NCBI GenBank assembly: GCA_011390275.1 | Contig: JAABST010000012.1 | Location: 1 to 64,000 of the forward strand | Source: Geitlerinema sp. S16 | GTDB taxonomy: Bacteria; Cyanobacteriota; Cyanobacteriia; Cyanobacteriales; Geitlerinemataceae | Direction: 5' to 3' | DNA length: 64,000 nucleotides | In this document: positions 28,436-37,250 of the stretch, in pieces | How positions within the stretch are numbered: position 1 is the first letter of the stretch | How the letters are laid out: each line of letters starts with the position of its first letter | Made by a program: the position numbers and the translations under genes | The notes under the pieces: model-generated | Seen by the model: only the letters and a program-made list of their open reading frames with translations | What the model was told of the DNA's origin: nothing | Database searches by the model: none

Positions 28436-31400
28436 ATGACGTTTTCTTCTTTTCTGCAAACCATCGAGCAGTGCTGCGATCGCCTACGCCAACTCAGCAC
28501 CCACGACATTATCGATCGTTGGGGAATCACCTTTGACGACGCCCCCACACCGCCCCATCCCGGCGATATCGACACCCTTACCCGCGTCGAACTCGACGAT
28601 CGCCGCTATGCCCTGTGGCCGCGCGGACAAGTCGCCGCCTGGTTTACCACCCGGATCGTCATTCCCGAAACGCTCCAGGATTATGCGATCGCGGGTAAAA
28701 CTCTGCGGCTGGCGCTGCGCTGGTGGGCAGAAGACGCCCAGATTTTTGTCAATGGGGATCTGGTGTTAGCGGGAGATTTATACGACTGTTTTGGGCGGGT
28801 GGTGTTGATGCCGATCGCCACACCGGGGGAGACGATCAATCTAGCCATTCGCTTGGTGAGTCCGGGTCATGATGCTGGGGCGCTGGTGACATCGGTGTTG
28901 CAGTATGAAAGCCAGTACGCGCCGGGATGTCTCGATCCGGCCTTTGTGGCGGATGAAATTGCGGTGGTGGCCGCGCGGCTTTATCCTCCGCAAAAAGCGA
29001 CACCACCAATCACCACCGATGAGACGATCCCCAAGCTTACCGATCCGTCTCCCGAAACGAGCGATCAACTCCACCACCTCGCGGCGCTGCTCGATCCACT
29101 ACACTCGCTCCTCCAAACCCGAGACGACGATTCTGCTTCTTCTCGGACGTACAACGCCGAACATCAGCAGAATTCACGTAATCCCCAAACATTCAGCGCC
29201 GCGATCGATCAACAGCTCACCGAGCTACACGATCGCCTCGCCCGCGACTTTCCCCGTGATGCCCTCGCGATCAATCTCCTGACCCATGCCCACCTTGATA
29301 TGGCGTGGCTCTGGCCGATCGCCGAAACCTACGATGCCGCCCAGCGCACATTTGAATCAGTCTTAGCCCTTCAAAACGACTATCCAGAAACGATTTACAC
29401 TCATTCGTCCCCGGCGTTATACGACTGGATCGAACATCATCGCCCCGATTTGTTCACACAAATCCAAACCCAGGTCAAACGCGATCGCTGGGATGTGGCC
29501 GCCGGGATGTGGGTTGAACCGGAGCTGAATATTATTGCGGGCGAGTCGATCGCGCGGCAAATTCTCTACGGCCAGCGCTACTGTGAGGCCAAATTCGGCC
29601 AGATTTCGCGCGTCGCCTGGTTGCCCGATAGCTTTGGGTTTTGTTGGCAGTTGCCGCAATTTTTCGCCCAAGGCGGGATCGATTACTTCGTGACGCAAAA
29701 ACTGCGCTGGAACGACACCACGGAATTTCCCCACGAGCTGTTTTACTGGCGATCGCCTGACGGAACCGAGATCCCGGCCTGGATGGCATCGCCGATCGGC
29801 ACGGATATCGCGCCCGTGGAGATGACGCGCTACGCCGCCGAGTGGCGGACGAAAACCGATCGCGATACGGCGCTGTGGCTACCGGGCGCAGGCGATCACG
29901 GCGGCGGGCCGACGCGCGACATGCTCGATCGGGTGCGACGCTGGCAAACCTCGCCGGTTTTTCCAGATATGCAGTTTCAAAGCTCGGCGGATTTTCTCGA
30001 TGCAATCACGCACCATCGCGAAGAGTTCAACGATTCAGGGAATTCAGAGGATTTGCCGGTGTGGTCAAGCGAGCTGTATCTCGAACTGCATCGGGGCTGC
30101 TACACCACCTACGCTAGTCAAAAACGCGCCAATCGCACCTGCGAAATCTTGCTGTATCAAGCCGAGCTTTACGCCACGATCGCCGCACTCCACACCGGCC
30201 ACGATTACCCCAGCGCCGACCTAGAAGCCACCTGGAAACGGGTTTTACTCAATCAGTTTCACGATATTCTGCCCGGTTCGGCGATTCCCGAGGTGTTCGC
30301 GGATGCCGATCGCGAGTGGGCGATCGCGGAAACCACGGCGCGATCCCTGCGCGATACGGCGCTACAGGCGATCGCGGCGCAATTTACCGTCGATGCAGCC
30401 GTCCCAGAGTTGCTTGACGAGCAAGGTGTCGATCGCACCCTGCCGCTGATTGTGTTCAATCCGATACTGGGTCAGCGATCGGATCTGATTTCGCTGGATC
30501 TAGCTACGTTCGACCCCGATTACGACGAGTTCAATGCCACAAAAAGCTATCGAATTTTCGACGATCGCGGCACACCGATTGACAGTCAACGATCAGGAAC
30601 CATCCTACATTTTGCCGCGATCGACCTTCCCAGCCTCGGCGCGAAACGCTACTGGCTCGCCGCGATCGCATCCCAAACGCCAGCTAGTCCCGCGCACGAC
30701 ATCGACTCCTGGACGCTCCAAAACGAATTCCTGGTCGTTGAAATTGATCCCACGACCGGTAATATTTCACGCTGTTTCGATCGCATGAATCAACGTGAAA
30801 TTCTCGCTCCGAGTGGCGGCAATCGCCTGGAAGCGTACACCGATCAAGGCCAATATTGGGATGCATGGAACATCGATCCTGAGTATGAAAAACACGCGGT
30901 CGATTCGCCTGTTTTGGAATCGATTCAATGGCTGGAACGCGGCCTTGATCGCAGTCAGAACGGTGAAAATGGTCAAAACCACGACACGCTGCGATCGCGC
31001 CTACGGGTCATCCGGCGGCTGAATGAATCCCGCTTTATTCAGGATTACATCCTCGATCGCGGCTCGCCCATTTTGGAAATCGCCAGCGTCGTCGATTGGC
31101 GCGAGCGTCACGTCGTCGTCAAAACGGCCTTTGATTTAGCCGATCAAGCCGATCGCGCCATCTATGAAACCCCCTGCGGCGCGATCGAGCGTCCGATTCG
31201 TCCCCAAACCGCAGCCGATCGCGCCCAATGGGAAGTGCCGATGCTGCAATGGTGCGACCTCGGCTACGGCGACAGCCGCGATCCGGACTCGGCCTACGGC
31301 GTGAGTTTGCTCAATGATTGCAAATACGGCGGGGATGCGACCCCCGATCGCCTGCGCCTGACGTTGCTGCGCGGTTCCACTTGGCCTGACCCTAACGCCG

Positions 31401-31831
31401 ACCTCGGCGAGCATCGTTTTCGGTATGCCCTCTATCCCCACGCTGGAACCTGGCAAACTGCCGCCACGGTTCGCCGCGCGATCGCCTTCAATCAACCGCC
31501 GATCGTGGTCAGCCCTGCCACCCAAAACGAACCCAATCATCAAACAACCCAACACTTACCGTTGAATTGCGATTGGCTTCAGCTTGGCGGCGATCATCTC
31601 GTCTTGATGGCGCTGAAACAAGCTGAAGACGGCGATCGATGGGTTCTACGCTGCTATGAATCGGCGGGCGAAACGGCGTCGTTCGAGATCTCGGGCGCAT
31701 TGGGACTGAGTCCGATCGGCGCGATCGATCTGCTCGAACGTCCACAGCCGGAAATACTCGATCGCGTGACGCCCTGGCGCATCGCCAGCGTTGCACTAGC
31801 TCCCACCGTAGCGAAAGCTTCCAGCTTGTAA
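28436..31831 (+). CDS. Glycoside hydrolase family 38 alpha-mannosidase
   Basis: A 1131-residue cytoplasmic enzyme of the large bacterial/fungal GH38 branch. It has an N-terminal beta domain (about 35-180). The catalytic barrel contains THAHLDMAWLWPIAETYDAA (zinc ligands, about 285-305) and the nucleophile loop VAWLPDSFGFCWQLPQFF. The later SELYLELHRGCYTTYASQKR and RVLLNQFHDILPGSAIPEV (another zinc His) are conserved, and beta-sandwich domains complete the C-terminus. It would hydrolyse alpha-mannosides from glycans or mannosylated solutes. An unusual Asn/Gln-rich insertion lies at about 240-270. Start ATG 28436 (MTFSSFLQTI) was preferred, because the upstream frame only translates a tandem repeat. 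There is no signal peptide. Confidence 0.93.
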   Translation: MTFSSFLQTIEQCCDRLRQLSTHDIIDRWGITFDDAPTPPHPGDIDTLTRVELDDRRYALWPRGQVAAWFTTRIVIPETLQDYAIAGKTLRLALRWWAEDAQIFVNGDLVLAGDLYDCFGRVVLMPIATPGETINLAIRLVSPGHDAGALVTSVLQYESQYAPGCLDPAFVADEIAVVAARLYPPQKATPPITTDETIPKLTDPSPETSDQLHHLAALLDPLHSLLQTRDDDSASSRTYNAEHQQNSRNPQTFSAAIDQQLTELHDRLARDFPRDALAINLLTHAHLDMAWLWPIAETYDAAQRTFESVLALQNDYPETIYTHSSPALYDWIEHHRPDLFTQIQTQVKRDRWDVAAGMWVEPELNIIAGESIARQILYGQRYCEAKFGQISRVAWLPDSFGFCWQLPQFFAQGGIDYFVTQKLRWNDTTEFPHELFYWRSPDGTEIPAWMASPIGTDIAPVEMTRYAAEWRTKTDRDTALWLPGAGDHGGGPTRDMLDRVRRWQTSPVFPDMQFQSSADFLDAITHHREEFNDSGNSEDLPVWSSELYLELHRGCYTTYASQKRANRTCEILLYQAELYATIAALHTGHDYPSADLEATWKRVLLNQFHDILPGSAIPEVFADADREWAIAETTARSLRDTALQAIAAQFTVDAAVPELLDEQGVDRTLPLIVFNPILGQRSDLISLDLATFDPDYDEFNATKSYRIFDDRGTPIDSQRSGTILHFAAIDLPSLGAKRYWLAAIASQTPASPAHDIDSWTLQNEFLVVEIDPTTGNISRCFDRMNQREILAPSGGNRLEAYTDQGQYWDAWNIDPEYEKHAVDSPVLESIQWLERGLDRSQNGENGQNHDTLRSRLRVIRRLNESRFIQDYILDRGSPILEIASVVDWRERHVVVKTAFDLADQADRAIYETPCGAIERPIRPQTAADRAQWEVPMLQWCDLGYGDSRDPDSAYGVSLLNDCKYGGDATPDRLRLTLLRGSTWPDPNADLGEHRFRYALYPHAGTWQTAATVRRAIAFNQPPIVVSPATQNEPNHQTTQHLPLNCDWLQLGGDHLVLMALKQAEDGDRWVLRCYESAGETASFEISGALGLSPIGAIDLLERPQPEILDRVTPWRIASVALAPTVAKASSL

Positions 31832-31901
31832 CCCACTGAGATAGTTACGCTATCTCAGGTCAAGCTTTGCCTTCCGCCAATAATGACGCTATTCAAACTA
31901 A

Positions 31902-31975
31902 CGAGCATGGAGGGACTCGAACCCCCGACCCTCAGAACCGGAATCTGATGCTCTATCCAACTGAGCTACATGCCC
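31902..31975 (-). tRNA. tRNA-Arg (anticodon CCG)
   Basis: A 74-nt cloverleaf on the minus strand: acceptor GGGCATG pairs with CATGCTC, D-arm AGCTCAGTTGGATAGAGC, anticodon stem TCAGA/TCTGA around loop TTCCGGT (anticodon CCG), and T-arm GTCGGGGGTTCGAGTCCCTC. CCA is not encoded. Confidence 0.96.
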
Positions 31976-32030
31976 TTTCACAGGCACTTTAATATAGCCC
32001 GATTATCCGGCTACAGGCAAGCACTCGCAA

Positions 32031-32062
32031 ACAAAAGCCCTCGATCGCGATGATTGAGGGCT
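32031..32062 (-). terminator. Intrinsic terminator of the DUF928 gene
   Basis: On the minus strand the stem AGCCCTC (from 32056-32062) pairs with GAGGGCT (32036-32042), and TTTTGTTTG follows directly. It lies about 90 bp past the DUF928 stop codon and before tRNA-Arg on the same strand. Confidence 0.75.
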
Positions 32063-32150
32063 GACAGGTTATGTGAGTGAGGAGGAGTTAAGTGTTCACG
32101 AGATCTGATCTAACGTGAAGGTTAATCGCGATGCGATCGCAACCCCAGAC

Positions 32151-32792
32151 TTAAAGCGAGGAGCCAGAATAGGTTTCCATGACCGACAGGCGATCGGTAT
32201 CCAAGTCCAGCGCCGAGAGAGCGTCATACCAGAGGTTCGCATCAGCATAGCTTTGGGCTGCGACAACTCCTGATGACCCGGCGTTGAGGTCAGACGCTTC
32301 GACGCGCTCAATCCAGCTTTGGGCATACACATCGTTCGATCGGCGATTCGCGTTGCAGATTGCCGATACCGTCCAGCGGTAAACGGTATTGCTGTCGAGT
32401 TCATGACCGCTGGGCAGTTGAACGCTCATCATGCCATTCTTAACTTCGTCTGCCGAAAAGGTTTTCACAAAAATCGGCTCGGCTTTTCCAGGCGCGACTA
32501 GGGTGAACTCCACCGGCACATTTAGATCGCTATCCACCGTCCAGAAGAAGGTTGGATTTTCCGAAACGGTTTTACCGATGTCTGCGGTGACGGGAGCCGC
32601 GAGGTTGAGCGCAACGTTGCCCTCTTCTAGATTGCAGCCGCCTCGCGAGCCTGCGCCACGGGTGCGGGTCGGAGCGCCCACATCTTGCGAGGTATTGAAG
32701 ACGATCGGGGTGGCGCTAGCAACTGTCGTGAAGGCGGTCAGTAGGGCAGCCGCCCCGGCAGTAAGCGTGAAGAATTTTTTAGTGTCGAACAT
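32151..32792 (-). CDS. DUF928 family secreted protein
   Basis: A 213-residue protein with a signal peptide (FDTKKFFTLTAGAAALLTAF, then TTVASA, cleavage about residue 27). It has the DUF928 pattern seen in many cyanobacteria: GAPTRTRGAGSRGGC near the mature N-terminus, NPTFFWTVDSDLNVPVEFTL, SGHELDSNTVYRWTVSAICN and a late AQSYADANLWYDALSAL. DUF928 genes elsewhere often sit near CHASE2/caspase or filamentous haemagglutinin-type genes; none is next to this one. Function is unknown. Start at 32792, as the signal peptide begins there. It is followed by an intrinsic terminator. Confidence 0.85.
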   Translation of the reverse strand: MFDTKKFFTLTAGAAALLTAFTTVASATPIVFNTSQDVGAPTRTRGAGSRGGCNLEEGNVALNLAAPVTADIGKTVSENPTFFWTVDSDLNVPVEFTLVAPGKAEPIFVKTFSADEVKNGMMSVQLPSGHELDSNTVYRWTVSAICNANRRSNDVYAQSWIERVEASDLNAGSSGVVAAQSYADANLWYDALSALDLDTDRLSVMETYSGSSL

Positions 32793-33214
32793 AGGTCTTA
32801 CGAGGGGAAATGACTGGAGGTAACCGAAACTTTTAAAGCTCAGGCTCAAGCGAGATCCGAGCATGGTGTAAGACTCGACTCACGTGCCCTTCGCTCCGCA
32901 ACGTCGTGATGCAGTTGAGGTGGGATTGCCAACACGTTTTATCGATCAATTACGAACTAATAACCGCTCAGATCTTGACAATTCATCTTATAAGTTAGCA
33001 TGTGTTTCGGCACATTGGCAGTGATTAAAATCACATAAAAACGCACTGTTTTGCGATGGTGGGAAAGATAGCTGAAATCCTGCAATGCACCGAATTTTCG
33101 TCACAGGAACATCCTACTCAAAGCAAGGACAGGAACACAGGGTTAAACACCAACTGAGACACGGATGATTCCGTTTTTGGGGGAGACCGATCGCAAATCC
33201 CCATTTATTCAGAT

Positions 33215-33253
33215 CTAATCGCAGCACCTAATCGCAGCACCTAATCGCAGTGC
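33215..33253 (+). repeat. 13-bp tandem repeat, three units
   Basis: CTAATCGCAGCAC at 33215-33227 and 33228-33240, then CTAATCGCAGTGC at 33241-33253. The array ends exactly at the stop codon of the MORN gene (minus strand). The surrounding gap (32793-33214) has no gene and should hold the DUF928 promoter. Confidence 0.85.
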
Positions 33254-33997
33254 TTAATAGCCGCTAAAGTTGACCGGCTGTCCTTCGCGGAAAGCTCCCG
33301 AAATCCGTGTACCGTCCGGTCGCGTCATTGTCCCCGTACCGTGGGGGCGTGCAAAGCGTAGCTCTCCGCGATAGGAACTCCCGTTGCCGTAGGTGCAGGT
33401 CGCTTCTTGGGAGTCGAAATTGCGATTGAGAAAGTATCCCCGGCAGATCGTGCCTGTGGTGTGGGTGAATTTGCCTAAACCAAACGGCTCACCGGCGAAG
33501 AATTCTCCTTCATAACGATTGCCATTCGCAAAAATGAGCGTGCCGGTTCCGCCAGGTTGACTGGAAATGACATCGCTACCAACGTACTGGACGCGCTGAA
33601 ATGTACCGGTGTAACGATCGCCACTGGCATAGATAGCCGAACCCGTGGTGATTGCCCCTTGATAAAACTGCCCTTCGTAGCGCGAATCGTCGCTAAACAC
33701 AAAACGGCCATTGCCGTGGGGCAAACCATTGAGCCACTCTCCTTCGTAACGGTTACCGTCGGCATAGACATAAACGCCGCGTCCATGGGGCTTGCCGTTT
33801 TGGAGATAGCCGAGGTAGTTGTCTCCCGTTTCGGTGTTACAGCGAGTAAAACCGTCGTAAATATCCGGATTGCAGTAGAAGTACATCGGTGCGTCTGCCG
33901 CTGGTTCAGTTTGAGCGTGCAGCATCATCGGGCGTGCGGCCAACAGACCGAGCATGAGCGGCAGGGTCAAACCGGTCAAGCGTTTCCACTTCATCAT
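33254..33997 (-). CDS. Exported MORN-repeat protein
   Basis: A 247-residue protein with a signal peptide (RLTGLTLPLMLGLLAARPMM, then LHAQ) followed by about seven MORN repeats (YLGYLQNGKPHGRGVYVYAD, NRYEGEWLNGLPHGNGRFVF, SRYEGQFYQGAITTGSAIYA and so on to the C-terminus). MORN repeats form extended beta-hairpin ribbons that act as spacers or lipid/protein binding surfaces. Four cysteines lie in the mature part, two near the N-terminus (FYCNPDIYDGFTRCN), suggesting a disulfide. The start at 33997 (MMKWKRLTG) leads into the signal peptide. No enzymatic domain is present; function is unknown. Confidence 0.87.
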   Translation of the reverse strand: MMKWKRLTGLTLPLMLGLLAARPMMLHAQTEPAADAPMYFYCNPDIYDGFTRCNTETGDNYLGYLQNGKPHGRGVYVYADGNRYEGEWLNGLPHGNGRFVFSDDSRYEGQFYQGAITTGSAIYASGDRYTGTFQRVQYVGSDVISSQPGGTGTLIFANGNRYEGEFFAGEPFGLGKFTHTTGTICRGYFLNRNFDSQEATCTYGNGSSYRGELRFARPHGTGTMTRPDGTRISGAFREGQPVNFSGY

Positions 33998-34060
33998 TTC
34001 GGACTCCAATGTTCCACGTTTTAGGGTGTGTAAGGTCAATGGGTGCAGGTTCTACGCAAC

Positions 34061-34108
34061 GCTCAAGCTATCTAAAGCTCAAGCTATCTAAAGCTCAAGC
34101 TATCCAAC
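34061..34108 (+). repeat. 16-bp tandem repeat, three units
   Basis: GCTCAAGCTATCTAAA occurs at 34061-34076 and 34077-34092, with a diverged third unit GCTCAAGCTATCCAAC at 34093-34108. It lies just upstream of the MORN gene, between it and the lipoprotein gene. Confidence 0.85.
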
Positions 34109-34154
34109 ACTTAAGGCTCAACACTCAAGTCGGACGCAGGGTGAGCCGGTGAGC

Positions 34155-35156
34155 CTACGGAGCGTACGGAACGGGTAGGGGAGGCAATGGCGTCCGTGAA
34201 GCGATCGTGTTGGTGTTGGTCGAACTCAGGCGATCGCGCTGGCCTGAATTGCGGATCGTGGAGGCATCATTAAGGGCGTTCGCGGTCGTATCGCCTTCTG
34301 CTAAATTCGGCGTATCACCGACAATGCGAGCCACTTCAATCCCATTTTGCACCAGGATAACGATCGGTTCGCCGCCCCCCTGTAGACGCTCGACCCGACG
34401 AATGAGCACCTGACCATTGGCCACGGTTTCACCCACCGCAACATAACGGCCTAGCGGGCTGTTTGGTGTTCGGATTAAGATCTGCACTTCGCGCCCAACC
34501 TGAACAACGCCTAATACTTCGATCGATTCTGCCAGTACCGTTGACGGTGGTGGTGGCTCAAAGTTCGGGGCTGAGGGAGGAGCGGCGGCGGGGGAACTAT
34601 CGCGAGTGGAAGGTGGTGAACTTAAAGGAGCCCGTCCTTGGGGTGAAATTTGGAGTGGCGGTATGTACGGGATGGAAGAAACGAGGGGAATCGTTGGGAA
34701 TGGTAGATCTGGGGTCGGTTCGCTGACCTGAGGATTGAGTGCCGGTAGAGGTGGGCCGTCCTGCTTTGGGGTCGATCCATCACTCGCCACGGCGATCGAA
34801 CCTTCTGGTAAATCGAGGGTTGCTTCTACCGGCAAGATTCCGAAGGGATTGCTACTGCCTGTACTTTTCTGATTCGCTTGAATGTTGCGCTGAACCTGGA
34901 TCGCACGTTCTTTACTATTCGTAGAACCAATCAAGCCACTCGCCGGAGCGGTTGTCACCTGTTCGGAAACGGTCGGTGAGTCGAAGGGCTGCGCCTCTGC
35001 GTCGGTGGAATCCGCGACGCCGGGGGCATTGGCCGGAGCGCTAGCAGGAGCAGAAGCCGTAGGGTCTTCACCCGTGGCTTCAGGGGTATCCGATCCACAA
35101 CCGCTCGCCACCACGGTAAGGAGTGCAAGAAGAGGAACGATCGTTGGTGAACGCAT
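34155..35156 (-). CDS. Lipoprotein with Pro-rich linker and PilP-like C-terminal domain
   Basis: A 333-residue exported lipoprotein. The signal ends in a lipobox, LLTVVASGCGSD, with the acylated Cys at about 20. A long disordered Ala/Pro/Ser region (about 25-220) separates this anchor from a small beta domain (about 222-292, SIEVLGVVQVGREVQILIRT, then PLGRYVAVGETVANGQVLIR and PIVILVQNGIEVARIVG). That domain resembles the one in type IV pilus protein PilP, which tethers the inner-membrane complex to the PilQ secretin; the match is by eye only. The start at 35156 has AGGA eight bases upstream; ATG 35162 is two codons earlier. No other pilus gene is adjacent. Confidence 0.75.
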   Translation of the reverse strand: MRSPTIVPLLALLTVVASGCGSDTPEATGEDPTASAPASAPANAPGVADSTDAEAQPFDSPTVSEQVTTAPASGLIGSTNSKERAIQVQRNIQANQKSTGSSNPFGILPVEATLDLPEGSIAVASDGSTPKQDGPPLPALNPQVSEPTPDLPFPTIPLVSSIPYIPPLQISPQGRAPLSSPPSTRDSSPAAAPPSAPNFEPPPPSTVLAESIEVLGVVQVGREVQILIRTPNSPLGRYVAVGETVANGQVLIRRVERLQGGGEPIVILVQNGIEVARIVGDTPNLAEGDTTANALNDASTIRNSGQRDRLSSTNTNTIASRTPLPPLPVPYAP

Positions 35157-35410
35157 GGCCATATCCTAATGATTTAGGGGTTCTTTCAAGATACCCTCGT
35201 GTGTACGATTCGTTGGGAGCTGATTCGTATCCGCTGAATTGAGGCGGATCGTTTCAGACGATCGGCTTGACGGGATGGGAGTTGATCTGATTCTGATCTG
35301 ATCGTAGCCGCTCTGTCTAGCAATCAGCCGCTTTTGATTAATCGTCAACGTCAGCTTGACGATCGATATATTATCAAGTACCTACACCCTTACCTGGAAC
35401 ACTCCACGTC

Positions 35411-36391
35411 GTGAAACGCTGCGTCCTGACTGCACCCGCGAAGATTAATCTCTATTTAGAAATTATCGGCGATCGCCCCGACGGTTTCCATGAGTTAGCG
35501 ATGGTCATGCAAAGCGTGGCGCTAGCTGATCGGATTGAGATTGTCTCACGGACGAGCATGGCTCAGTTTACACAACGAATTCAAATTCGGTGTAATCATC
35601 CTGACGTGCCGACCGATGAAAGCAATCTGGCGCATCAAGCTGCAAGCCTGCTCTTGGATCGATTCCCGGATCATCTCGCCCAGCTCGGATTGATTGAAAT
35701 TACGATCGATAAGCAGTTGCCGATCGCGGCGGGACTCGCGGGGGGATCGAGCAACGCAGCGGCAGTGCTGGTCGGTCTCGATCTGTTGGCTGGCTTGGGT
35801 TTAACTCAGCCTGAGCTATGCGATTTAGCCGCTGAGATTGGGTCGGATGTTCCCTTTTGTGTGATGGGTGGCACGGCGATCGCCACGGGACGCGGCGAAC
35901 AGGTGACGTCGATCCCATCGCCCCTGGGGCTTTGGGTTTTGCTGGGTAAGTATCGCCACTTTGGTATATCGACGCCGTGGGCGTACAAAACGTTTCGCCA
36001 ACAATTTTCTGATCGCTACATTTCCGATACGGTGGGCTTAAAACAGCGGCGAGATCGGGTGCATTCGGGTTCAATGGTCGAGGCGATCAGCCATAGCGAT
36101 CGCGCGGCGATCGGGCAGCTCCTCTATAACGATCTAGAGCGTGTGGCTTTGCCGGTTCACCCCCCGGTCGCCGCGTTACGTCAGGCGATGGCGGCGGGTA
36201 CGGATGGACAGGGGGCGGATGTTTTGGGGGCGATGATGTCGGGTTCGGGGCCGACGGTGTTTGCGTTACTTGAAACGGAGGATCAGGCGGTGAATCTGCG
36301 CGATCGCGTGCAGGCGACGCTGGATGATCCGGATCTGGATCTGTGGGTGACCCAATGTTCGCCGACGGGAATCACGGTAATCGATGCGTGA
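35411..36391 (+). CDS. ispE: 4-diphosphocytidyl-2-C-methyl-D-erythritol kinase
   Basis: A 326-residue GHMP kinase of the MEP pathway. It phosphorylates the 2-hydroxyl of CDP-methylerythritol on the route to isoprenoids, carotenoids and the phytyl tail of chlorophyll. The N-terminus ends in APAKINLYLEIIGDRPDGFH. The ATP loop is LPIAAGLAGGSSNAAAVLVG (about 102-121) and motif 3 is GAMMSGSGPTVFAL (about 275-288). Length matches the family. The start is GTG at 35411 (VKRCVLTAPAKIN); no in-frame ATG lies nearby. A strong 14-bp hairpin follows at 36427, probably its terminator. Confidence 0.95.
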   Translation: MKRCVLTAPAKINLYLEIIGDRPDGFHELAMVMQSVALADRIEIVSRTSMAQFTQRIQIRCNHPDVPTDESNLAHQAASLLLDRFPDHLAQLGLIEITIDKQLPIAAGLAGGSSNAAAVLVGLDLLAGLGLTQPELCDLAAEIGSDVPFCVMGGTAIATGRGEQVTSIPSPLGLWVLLGKYRHFGISTPWAYKTFRQQFSDRYISDTVGLKQRRDRVHSGSMVEAISHSDRAAIGQLLYNDLERVALPVHPPVAALRQAMAAGTDGQGADVLGAMMSGSGPTVFALLETEDQAVNLRDRVQATLDDPDLDLWVTQCSPTGITVIDA

Positions 36392-36426
36392 TCGATCACG
36401 CATCGCTGTGGGATTAATGCTGGTTG

Positions 36427-36459
36427 AGAGGTCTGACTTTTCCACAAAGTCAGACCTCT
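36427..36459. terminator. 14-bp perfect hairpin between convergent ispE and CPBP genes
   Basis: AGAGGTCTGACTTT (36427-36440) pairs perfectly with AAAGTCAGACCTCT (36446-36459) around a 5-nt loop. It sits between two converging genes, the expected place for a bidirectional terminator. There is no long U-run on either side beyond the Ts within the stem. Confidence 0.55.
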
Positions 36460-36489
36460 GGAATGGGCGATTATTTGCGGGCAATACTC

Positions 36490-37080
36490 TTAATTCATCC
36501 GCGAGAAATGCCACTTCCAGATCGATCCCGAAATAATATTGGTGGCAATGTGCGCCACGATCGGCACCAAAAGATTTCCCGTGGCGATCGCGCTATAGCC
36601 CAGCATCCCGCCAACACAGCCCGCCCAAAGCGCGTAAGGCCAGTATTGTCGCCCGCTTAGATGCATCGCGCCAAAGGCAGCGCTGGTCAGCCCAAGCGCC
36701 AGCCAATCGCCGCCCCAGCTCGGTAACAACGTCCCGCGAAAGAGCAATTCTTCACTCATTCCCGGCAGTACGCCCAGCCAAAATAGATCCGGCCAACGCA
36801 GCGGGCGCACCACAAGCTCTAGATAAAACACCGTACTGAGACGATAGGCAGGCCAGACCCAGTACAGCAGGCCGCTCAGGGCGGCAATGACGACGCTTAA
36901 GCCGAAGGCTACGGGCAGCAAATCCGGCTGCCAGTGAACAGGGAACAGCGTGACGTTGCCCACATACATCCAAAGTTTGGAGAGGCCGAGGAGGAGGATC
37001 GCCGTGACCCCCATCGAGATCAGCACTTGCGATCGCGATAGTGACTTGAGTTCGGGCGGGGAAGATTGAGGCTCACTCAC
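36490..37080 (-). CDS. CPBP family intramembrane metalloprotease (CAAX protease-like)
   Basis: A 196-residue polytopic membrane protein of the Abi/CPBP family. The conserved motifs are GMSEELLFRGTLLP (EExxxR, about 104-117), FGAMHLSG (FxxxH, about 137-144) and VAHIATNIISGSIW (HxxxN-type, about 176-189), which supply the glutamate and histidine metal ligands. The cyanobacterial branch resembles the plant chloroplast SCO4-type proteins. The substrate is unknown. It is convergent with ispE across a strong hairpin. Confidence 0.9.
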   Translation of the reverse strand: MSEPQSSPPELKSLSRSQVLISMGVTAILLLGLSKLWMYVGNVTLFPVHWQPDLLPVAFGLSVVIAALSGLLYWVWPAYRLSTVFYLELVVRPLRWPDLFWLGVLPGMSEELLFRGTLLPSWGGDWLALGLTSAAFGAMHLSGRQYWPYALWAGCVGGMLGYSAIATGNLLVPIVAHIATNIISGSIWKWHFSRMN

Positions 37081-37250
37081 GTTGGATTGGAAAAGATAGA
37101 ACAGCGATCGCTCACGACATCACACGGCATAGCAAACGACAAGGCTTGTTAAAACTGTTTCAAAGCCGTAGCGCTGGCGTCTCGCCTGTTCCGGTACGTC
37201 GTCTGCACAGGTCTTAACCCAGTCTGTCTTTGCTATATATCGGGGCGATG

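Noticed and set aside
31902..31975. tRNA-Arg as an integration site for a genomic island
   Set aside because: No integrase gene, no duplicated tRNA 3' end and no compositional shift were seen next to it; the AT-rich island lies 13 kb away.
36427..36459. Hairpin after ispE as another copy of the 33-bp repeat family
   Set aside because: It has the same length by chance, but its arms (AGAGGTCTGACTTT) and 5-nt loop do not align with the family's core, so it is listed separately as a terminator.
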